This document shows, piece after piece, positions 5,805-11,191 of a stretch of 11,191 bases of DNA (its first letter is position 1; each line of letters opens with the position of its first letter). The notes under the pieces are model-generated. The model was not told the DNA's origin. It saw only the letters and a list, made by a program, of their open reading frames with translations, and made no database searches. The DNA is from Pseudomonadota bacterium (GTDB lineage: Bacteria; Desulfobacterota; Desulfovibrionia; Desulfovibrionales; Desulfovibrionaceae). The position numbers and the translations under genes were made by a program. The stretch is taken from positions 1 to 11,191 of the forward strand of contig JAEYDL010000017.1 of NCBI GenBank assembly GCA_023403845.1, read 5' to 3'.

Positions 5805-5899
5805 GAATACGACAGGGGCGCCGATTCTTCATAAATACAGAGGGATCGAGATGCACCTCTTTTTATGTCCGCAACATGATTCCGGAGAAGGCACAGGGC

Positions 5900-6871
5900 A
5901 TGGGTACGCCGCAAAAGAGGGACTTTCAGGAAGCGGAATTCGCCGCAGCCGTTCTGCAACAGGAAGCGCATGCCCTTGCGATGATGGCGCGCGGACTGGA
6001 CAGCGCATTCTGCAAGGCCGTGGACTGCCTGTACGGGATAAACGGCAGAATTGCCGTTACCGGCATGGGCAAAAGCGGGCATGTGGCCCGCAAGGTGGCG
6101 GCAACGCTGGCCTCCACCGGCTCTCCCGCCTATTTCATCCACCCGGGCGAGGCCAGCCACGGCGATCTGGGGATGCTCGCTTCCGACGATGCCGTTCTGG
6201 CTTTTTCCAATTCCGGCAATACGGCGGAGCTTTCGGACATCATCCTGTATGCGGCCCGGCGCAACATCCCCCTGATAGGGGTAACGCGCAACGTGGACAG
6301 CCTGCTCGGCAAAAACGCCGCGCACATTCTTCTGTTGCCGCTCGTGCCGGAAGCCGACCCGCTGGACTGCGCGCCCACCACATCCACCACCCTGCAGATG
6401 GCTCTGGGGGACGCGCTGGCCCTGACGCTGATGCGGCGTCGCGGCTGTTCTCCTGAAGAATTTCACCGCTGGCATCCGGGCGGCTCGCTTGGCCGCAAGC
6501 TGATGACGGTCAGGGAAATCATGCACACGGGCGAGGAACTCCCCCTGCTTCCGGCTTCCTCGCCCATGTCGGAAGCGCTCGTGCTGATGACCGGCAAGGG
6601 CTTCGGCGTGGCGGGCATTCTGGAAAGGGACCGGCTTGCGGGTATCATTACCGACGGCGACCTGCGCCGCCACATGGGGCCTTCCCTCATGGACAAGACG
6701 GCAAGGCAGGTCATGCATCCCGATCCCGTCACGGTCGGTGAAGACACGCTTGCCGTGGCCGCGTTGCGGCTCATGCAGGAAAACAGGATCACCTCGCTGT
6801 TCGTCACCTGTGAAGGAAAACCGGTCGGCATTCTCAATGTCCATGACTGCCTGCGCGCGGGGGTGGAATGA
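5900..6871 (+). CDS. kpsF: D-arabinose 5-phosphate isomerase, KpsF/KdsD type
   Basis: A cytoplasmic enzyme interconverting ribulose 5-phosphate and arabinose 5-phosphate, the first committed step toward Kdo, which links group-2-type capsules to lipid. The N-terminal SIS sugar-isomerase domain contains GMGKSGH (55-61), a histidine pair in HPGEASHGDLG, SNSGNTAE (103-110), APTTSTT and HPGGSLG. Lys58, Glu110, Glu151 and His192 sit one residue before the positions known as catalytic in E. coli KdsD. A tandem CBS pair fills about residues 205-320. I chose ATG 5900 because GGAGAAGG lies 8 bases upstream and the 323-residue length and residue register fit the family. The in-frame ATG at 5876 lacks a ribosome binding site. 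It is the first gene of the capsule operon and overlaps the next gene by 4 bases (ATGA). Confidence 0.92.
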   Translation: MGTPQKRDFQEAEFAAAVLQQEAHALAMMARGLDSAFCKAVDCLYGINGRIAVTGMGKSGHVARKVAATLASTGSPAYFIHPGEASHGDLGMLASDDAVLAFSNSGNTAELSDIILYAARRNIPLIGVTRNVDSLLGKNAAHILLLPLVPEADPLDCAPTTSTTLQMALGDALALTLMRRRGCSPEEFHRWHPGGSLGRKLMTVREIMHTGEELPLLPASSPMSEALVLMTGKGFGVAGILERDRLAGIITDGDLRRHMGPSLMDKTARQVMHPDPVTVGEDTLAVAALRLMQENRITSLFVTCEGKPVGILNVHDCLRAGVE

Positions 6872-7218
6872 TGCGGCGGCAATGCCTGACCATCTCCCTC
6901 GCTCTCTGCGCCGTGCTTTCCGGCTGCGCCGCGCGTGAATCCGCTGCTCCGAACGCCCCCGTTCCGGAGGAGGCTCCCGCGTTATCGTTCGACGAACGGG
7001 TGGCCGCCCTGCCGGAAGGCTCCGCGCAATACTTTGCCGAAAGCCCCTTCGGCCCGGCCAGCATTGATGCAGGCCCGTTCTACCTTTCCGGTCTGGGCGA
7101 CGCATGCCGTTCGGTCCGCGTCGCGCGCGGAAGCACGAGCCGCAGGTTCGCGCTCTGCAAGGAGAAAGACGGCGCATGGCGCTTCATCCCCACCATCTTT
7201 GAGAGCATGCCGCAATGA
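6868..7218 (+). CDS. Small lipoprotein inside the capsule-export operon
   Basis: A 116-residue precursor with a short positively charged start, a hydrophobic segment and the lipobox Leu-Ser-Gly-Cys. Cys20 would be the lipidated residue, leaving about 97 mature residues. Residue +2 is Ala rather than Asp, so the Lol rule predicts outer-membrane sorting. A Pro/Ala/Glu linker (about 24-38) precedes a compact C-terminal part with Cys80 and Cys97, where CKEKDGAWRF faintly recalls the end of 17-kDa-type surface antigens. I do not recognise a specific family. It overlaps kpsF and kpsM by 4 bases each, so it is translated with the exporter. A periplasmic or outer-membrane accessory to capsule export or attachment is inferred. 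The classical E. coli kps clusters have no lipoprotein at this position. Confidence 0.8.
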   Translation: MMRRQCLTISLALCAVLSGCAARESAAPNAPVPEEAPALSFDERVAALPEGSAQYFAESPFGPASIDAGPFYLSGLGDACRSVRVARGSTSRRFALCKEKDGAWRFIPTIFESMPQ

Positions 7219-8015
7219 ACGCCGACGCCATTCCAGCTCCATCCGTATCGTCCGCGCTGACCGTGCAGGGAAGGGTGATTTACGCTCTTGTCATGCGGGA
7301 AGTGCATACGCTGTACGGCAATACCCGGCTCGGTTACCTCTGGGCGATTATACAAACGGCTTTCAACATCGCGGTATTCTGGCTGTTCCGCGAGTTTCTC
7401 GGCGCGCACGCGCCCCACGGCATGGGGATGGCGGTCTTCCTCCTCTGCGGCTTTATTCCCTGGTATATCTTCAGCGATACCGTTTCCCGCTGCATGAAGG
7501 CGGCAAGCGCCAATCAGGCCCTGTTGACCTTCCCGCAGGTGACGGAACTGGATCTGATGACTGCACGGTGCATCGTGGTCTGGGGAACGCAGCTCGTCTG
7601 CGCCGTCATCATTCTGTCCATCGCCGCCGCTCTGGGCCAGTCCGTGGAACTGCGCCATGTTGACAGCCTTGCTGCTACGCTGTTCTTCGCCCCTCTGCTG
7701 GGGCTGGGTACAGGGCTTGTCTTCGCATCTCTGGCCCGCCTCTGGCCCACGCTGGAACGGCTTGTGCCCATCCTGATGCGCTTCCTGTTCTATGCGTCCG
7801 GCGTGTTTTTTCAGGTGTCCGAACTGCCCGCCCGTTTTTCCGCTCCCCTGCTGTTGAATCCCGTGGCCCAACTCATTGAGTGGCAACGCTGCGGCTTTTC
7901 CGCGTCCTCCTCGGCACCCTTGCACAGCATAGACTATATGGCAGCATGGTGCCTGGGTTCGCTCTGCCTCGGGCTGCTGCTGGAACGCCATGTCCGGGGG
8001 AGGGAAATCCGATGA
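7215..8015 (+). CDS. kpsM: Capsule-export ABC transporter permease KpsM
   Basis: A 266-residue inner-membrane permease of the ABC-2 type that carries lipid-linked capsular polysaccharide across the cytoplasmic membrane. The N-terminus shows the family-typical amphipathic stretch REVHTLYGNTRLGYLW (28-43). About six hydrophobic segments follow (first at about 40-58, last at about 235-257), and a short basic tail RHVRGREIR ends the protein. Length matches KpsM-type permeases (about 260). The start overlaps the lipoprotein stop by 4 bases. Its own stop overlaps the start of the ATPase gene by 4 bases, consistent with stoichiometric co-translation of the two transporter halves. Confidence 0.92.
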   Translation: MNADAIPAPSVSSALTVQGRVIYALVMREVHTLYGNTRLGYLWAIIQTAFNIAVFWLFREFLGAHAPHGMGMAVFLLCGFIPWYIFSDTVSRCMKAASANQALLTFPQVTELDLMTARCIVVWGTQLVCAVIILSIAAALGQSVELRHVDSLAATLFFAPLLGLGTGLVFASLARLWPTLERLVPILMRFLFYASGVFFQVSELPARFSAPLLLNPVAQLIEWQRCGFSASSSAPLHSIDYMAAWCLGSLCLGLLLERHVRGREIR

Positions 8016-8677
8016 TTGAGCTTTCCCGCATCTGCAAGTCCTACCACCTGCCGCACGGCAAGCGAAAGGACGTCCTGCGCGACGTCAGCATCACCTTCCG
8101 GCCCGGCGTGAACATGGGGATTCTCGGCCTGAACGGACAGGGCAAGTCCACGCTCATCCGCATCATCAGCGGTTCGGAACGTCCCGACAGCGGAACGGTA
8201 ATCCGCAGGAGCCGCGTTTCCTGGCCCATCGGCTTTGCCGGAGGCTTCAGCGGCAGCCTGACCGGACGGGAAAACCTGCGTTTCACCAGCCGCATCTACG
8301 GCGCGGATATCCGGGAAGTAACGGAATTTGTGGAGGAATTTACGGAACTCGGTCCATACATGGACATGCCCGTGAAAACCTATTCATCGGGCATGCGCTC
8401 CAGGCTGGCGTTCGGTCTGAGCATGTCCATCGGCTTCGATTTCTATCTCATTGATGAAGCATGGTCCGTGGGGGACGCCTCCTTCCGGGCCAAGGCGGAA
8501 AAACTCTTTGAGGCGCGCAAGGCGCACGCGACGCTGGTTGTGGTGTCGCACAACGTGGCCACCATCCGCAAGAACTGCGACAGGGCCGCCGTGCTGCATG
8601 ACGGCGTCCTTTCCGAATACGAAACTCTGGGCGACGCCCTGCGCGTCTACACGGGGATTTGCCATGCCGGACATTGA
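8012..8677 (+). CDS. kpsT: Capsule-export ABC transporter ATPase KpsT
   Basis: A 221-residue nucleotide-binding subunit that powers KpsM. The Walker A motif is GLNGQGKST (39-47, Lys45), with Gln where Ala is more usual. The signature motif is YSSGMRSRL (124-132), Walker B ends in Asp148 with catalytic Glu149, and the switch histidine is His180 in VVVSHN. Length is that of the short KpsT/Wzt-like ATPases without a C-terminal carbohydrate-binding domain. This suits export of a conserved lipid-linked chain rather than O-antigen recognition. The frame stays open upstream to 7880, but the ATG at 8012 is preferred. It is preceded by GGAGGG, overlaps the kpsM stop as ATGA, and gives the family length. 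It overlaps kpsE by 14 bases. Confidence 0.93.
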   Translation: MIELSRICKSYHLPHGKRKDVLRDVSITFRPGVNMGILGLNGQGKSTLIRIISGSERPDSGTVIRRSRVSWPIGFAGGFSGSLTGRENLRFTSRIYGADIREVTEFVEEFTELGPYMDMPVKTYSSGMRSRLAFGLSMSIGFDFYLIDEAWSVGDASFRAKAEKLFEARKAHATLVVVSHNVATIRKNCDRAAVLHDGVLSEYETLGDALRVYTGICHAGH

Positions 8678-10103
8678 AAAGCCCACCGCACCCGCACCGG
8701 ACGCAAAGGCGGTTCCAGCAGGGCAGGACGGGAACGCAAGGCCCTCTTCTCCTGCCGCGTCTCCGAAAGCCAAAGAGCAAGCCGCGTCCCCTTCCGGCAC
8801 GCAGGGAAAGCCTGCGCCGTCCGTACCTGCCGCCTCAGGCAAGCCGGATCCGGTACCTCCAAAGCCCGCTGCCGCCCCAAAGCCGAATGCCGTGTCTGCG
8901 CCAAAGCCCCCCGTGCCGGCCGCACCCGTTGAACGTCCAGCGCCTCAGGCCGTCCCCCGTTTGGCTCTGGCCTCGCGCTCCGCTTCTACGGCACTCGGCA
9001 AGATAAACGCCCGGCTTTCCCCGGCCATGAAGGCACTGATGACTGCCGTGCTGCTGCCCGCCCTGTTGTCCCTGCTGTACTTCGGCCTGTGGGCTTCGCC
9101 CATGTACATCGCCGAAGCCCGCTTTGCCGTGCGCGGGGCGGAAACCAGCGGCGCGGCCGGCGGTCTTGCCTCCCTGCTGCTGCCTGCCGGCGCCTCCGTG
9201 GGCGCGGACGCGCATATCGTGGCCGAGTACATCCAGTCCCCGGACATCATGGAGGCCATTGACGGAGAAATGGGCATCTTCCGCCACTTCTCCAGCCGCG
9301 AGCATGACTTCATCAGCCGTCTTGCCGCAGATGCCACGCGGGATGAGCGCCTTTCCTTCTGGCAATGGGCGGTGAAACCCTCCTTTGATCCGGAAACCGG
9401 CATCATCGCCCTTTCCGTCAAGGCCTATGATCCGGCTACCGCCCAAAAACTGGCGGAAGCCGTGCTGACCAGAAGCGAGGCTCTGGTCAACGCCATGAGC
9501 CGCCGCGCGCAGGACGACGCCATCGCTCTGGCCATGAGCGAAGTAAAAACGGCGGAAGCTCGCGTGCGCAAGGCGCAGGAGGCCATGCGCGCCTTCCGGG
9601 AACGCAGCGGCATGCTGGACCCGGCCAGCACGGCGGGCGGGCTGCAGGGCATCGTCAGTCAACTGGAAGGCGAGGCCGTGAAAGTCCGCGCCGAAATCGC
9701 GGAAGCCTCCACCTACATGAGCAAGGATGCTCCGGCACTGGTGGGATTGCGTGCCCGACTGACAGCCGTGGAAAAACAGCTTGCCTCGGAAAAGCTGCGT
9801 CTGGCCGGAGAAGCCCGACCGGACAGCCTGACTTCCGTGGCAGGAGAATATGAGGACTTGCAGACCGAAAGCGAGTTCGCCAGGCAGCAGCTTGTTTCGG
9901 CTATGACCTCGCTGGAAACCGCCCGCGTGAAAGCGGAGGCCAAGTCCCGTTATGTGGTGGCCTTCCAGATTCCTGTTCTGCCGGATGAATCCCTGTACCC
10001 CCGCCCCTTCCTGTTTACGGCCTATGTCCTTGTCGGTGCTCTGGTACCGGTGGGGCTTTGTTCCCTGATTATAGCCGCTGTGCGCGAGCACGCCGGATTC
10101 TGA
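8664..10103 (+). CDS. kpsE: Capsule-export inner-membrane periplasmic adaptor KpsE
   Basis: A 479-residue polysaccharide co-polymerase/adaptor (PCP-3, KpsE/BexC/CtrB type) that bridges the KpsMT transporter and the outer-membrane channel. A Pro/Ala/Lys-rich, low-complexity cytoplasmic tail of about 115 residues comes first. TM1 follows (about 122-145), then a long periplasmic region with predicted coiled coil (about 290-420). The motif PVLPDESLYPRP precedes TM2 (about 450-472), and a short basic tail ends the protein. E. coli KpsE is about 380 residues, so the N-terminal tail largely accounts for the extra length. The frame is open upstream to 8451. I take ATG 8664 because GGGGA lies 6 bases before it and the overlap with kpsT is short. 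A start nearer TM1 cannot be excluded. Confidence 0.9.
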   Translation: MPDIEKPTAPAPDAKAVPAGQDGNARPSSPAASPKAKEQAASPSGTQGKPAPSVPAASGKPDPVPPKPAAAPKPNAVSAPKPPVPAAPVERPAPQAVPRLALASRSASTALGKINARLSPAMKALMTAVLLPALLSLLYFGLWASPMYIAEARFAVRGAETSGAAGGLASLLLPAGASVGADAHIVAEYIQSPDIMEAIDGEMGIFRHFSSREHDFISRLAADATRDERLSFWQWAVKPSFDPETGIIALSVKAYDPATAQKLAEAVLTRSEALVNAMSRRAQDDAIALAMSEVKTAEARVRKAQEAMRAFRERSGMLDPASTAGGLQGIVSQLEGEAVKVRAEIAEASTYMSKDAPALVGLRARLTAVEKQLASEKLRLAGEARPDSLTSVAGEYEDLQTESEFARQQLVSAMTSLETARVKAEAKSRYVVAFQIPVLPDESLYPRPFLFTAYVLVGALVPVGLCSLIIAAVREHAGF

Positions 10104-10110
10104 GACAGAT

Positions 10111-11191
10111 ATGAACAGCAGATTTCTTCTTTCCGCAACATTGATTCTGGCAATGACTACACCCGCCCTGGGAGCGGATGCCACGCCGCAGAACGGTTCT
10201 TCCTACGGCGGCAGCCTGGGCAAATCCGGCAACCCCAGCCCCGGCGGAAGCGGAGGCATTCAGGGTACGCCTTCGACCCGGCCTCCGTCCTATCTGCCCG
10301 GCGGCTATCAGCGGGAAGCCGTCTTTCAGCAGGCCATGTACGGACAGGAATCCTCCCGGCAACTAGAGGAGCGCCAACGCCGGTCCATGCCGGGCCTGCC
10401 CGCCTGGGCGCTGGAAAACTATCGCCCGGATATGACGCAGGGTCTGAAACCTTTCGGCGCGAATCTGTTCCGGGGCAATTTCGCGGGCACCTACGGCAGC
10501 GGCATGAACGACGAGTACGTCATTCTGCCGGGCGACAGAATCACCGTGCGCGTCTGGGGCGCGAGAAGCTACGATGACGTGCTCTTTGTGGACCAGCAGG
10601 GCAACATCTTTCTGCCGGAGGTGGGGCCGGTGCAGGTGGCCGGGCTGACGCAAGCCGCGCTTTCCGGCTCGGTGCGGGCAAAGCTGGCCTCGGTCTTCCC
10701 GGAGAACGTCAATATCTATGTGAACCTGCAAAGCGCCCAGCCCGTGGCCGTCTATGTGGCCGGGAACGTGCCCAATCCGGGACATTATGCGGGCGGCCCG
10801 CAGGATTCCGTCATGTCCTACCTCGACCGGGCCGGGGGTATCCTCCCGGAACAGGGCAGCTACCGGAACATCAAAATCCTGCGCGGCAAACAGGTCATCG
10901 GCCGGGTGGACCTCTACAACTACATGCTGCGTGGAGAGTTGCCGCATATCCGCCTGAAAGATGGAGACACCATCCTGGTGGAGCCCTTCGGCATGTCCGT
11001 GGCCGCCTACGGCCTGCTGCGCCAGCCCGCCCGCTATGAGTTCAGAGGCGCGGCCAGCGGCAAGGACCTGCTGAACTACGCCCTGCCCATGAACGGCGTT
11101 TCCCACGTCAGCGTGGGCGGCATGCGCAACGGCGAACCGTTCAACGTCTATGTGACCCTGCATGACTTTCGCAGTCTTCAGCTTGCGGACG
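10111..11191 (+). CDS. kpsD: Capsule polysaccharide export protein KpsD (3' end beyond window)
   Basis: The first 360 codons of a Wza/KpsD-type export protein; the frame is still open at the window edge. A signal peptide (about residues 1-22, ending PALGA) has no lipobox cysteine, so the protein is more like periplasmic KpsD than lipoprotein Wza. A Gly/Ser/Pro-rich linker (about 25-65) precedes the polysaccharide-export domain beginning near YVILPGDRITVRVWG (136-150). An SLBB-type beta-grasp domain follows from about residue 211 (PVAVYVAGNVPNPG). KpsD forms the periplasmic/outer-membrane part of the capsule conduit. It starts 7 bases after kpsE with only a weak ribosome binding site (GAGAC), suggesting coupling to kpsE translation. 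The usual kpsC/kpsS partners are not in the window. Confidence 0.92.
   Translation, partial: MNSRFLLSATLILAMTTPALGADATPQNGSSYGGSLGKSGNPSPGGSGGIQGTPSTRPPSYLPGGYQREAVFQQAMYGQESSRQLEERQRRSMPGLPAWALENYRPDMTQGLKPFGANLFRGNFAGTYGSGMNDEYVILPGDRITVRVWGARSYDDVLFVDQQGNIFLPEVGPVQVAGLTQAALSGSVRAKLASVFPENVNIYVNLQSAQPVAVYVAGNVPNPGHYAGGPQDSVMSYLDRAGGILPEQGSYRNIKILRGKQVIGRVDLYNYMLRGELPHIRLKDGDTILVEPFGMSVAAYGLLRQPARYEFRGAASGKDLLNYALPMNGVSHVSVGGMRNGEPFNVYVTLHDFRSLQLAD

Noticed and set aside
5777..7177. 466-codon minus-strand open frame
   Set aside because: It lies antisense to the clear KpsF and lipoprotein genes and crosses the repeat region. The translation is Arg/His/Gly-rich with no motif.
10363..11163. 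266-codon minus-strand open frame
   Set aside because: Antisense to kpsD, whose signal peptide, export domain and SLBB domain are convincing.

Overview
The window looks like chromosomal DNA of a Gram-negative, fairly GC-rich bacterium. A member of the Desulfovibrionaceae (sulfate- or sulfonate-reducing Deltaproteobacteria, possibly a gut lineage) fits the mix of genes, but this is an inference from protein character, not an identification. The Gram-negative assignment is firmer, because the right half encodes a trans-envelope capsule exporter with a periplasmic/outer-membrane component and a Kdo-pathway enzyme.

Left module (about 1-3620), visibly less GC-rich than the right half. After 553 bases of non-coding, partly very AT-rich DNA with a pair of imperfect direct repeats, an amidohydrolase-2-like protein (554-1408) is followed by a DASS/SLC13-type anion transporter (1501-2910). 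A Crp/Fnr-family regulator (2921-3619, minus strand) converges on the transporter with only 10 bases between them. This reads as a small uptake-and-catabolism unit for an unknown, probably carboxylate, substrate with its own regulator. Both the enzyme and the transporter lack residues that are hallmarks of their families.

Middle (3620-5899). About 800 bases contain no convincing gene but many GC-rich hairpins, ending in a good rightward intrinsic terminator (4236-4277). Then comes a complete, solitary tyrosine recombinase (4451-5437) with all six catalytic residues and no other phage or island genes. Immediately downstream lies the most interesting part. Three exact copies of a 15-bp site, GACAGTGTGTCTGTC, occur: one inverted at 5580-5594 and two direct at 5746-5760 and 5790-5804. 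They bracket an AT-rich segment of about 150 bp with promoter-like hexamers. A leftward intrinsic terminator (5536-5564) sits between this segment and the recombinase gene. I interpret the arrangement as an invertible-promoter phase switch with its own recombinase.

Right module (5900 to the window end), GC-rich and tightly packed: kpsF/kdsD-like arabinose-5-phosphate isomerase, a small lipoprotein, kpsM, kpsT, kpsE and kpsD (cut by the window edge). The first four junctions overlap by 4 to 14 bases and the last gap is 7 bases, so this is one translationally coupled operon for ABC-transporter-dependent capsule export. If the switch hypothesis holds, the recombinase flips the promoter of this operon, giving capsule-ON and capsule-OFF cells.
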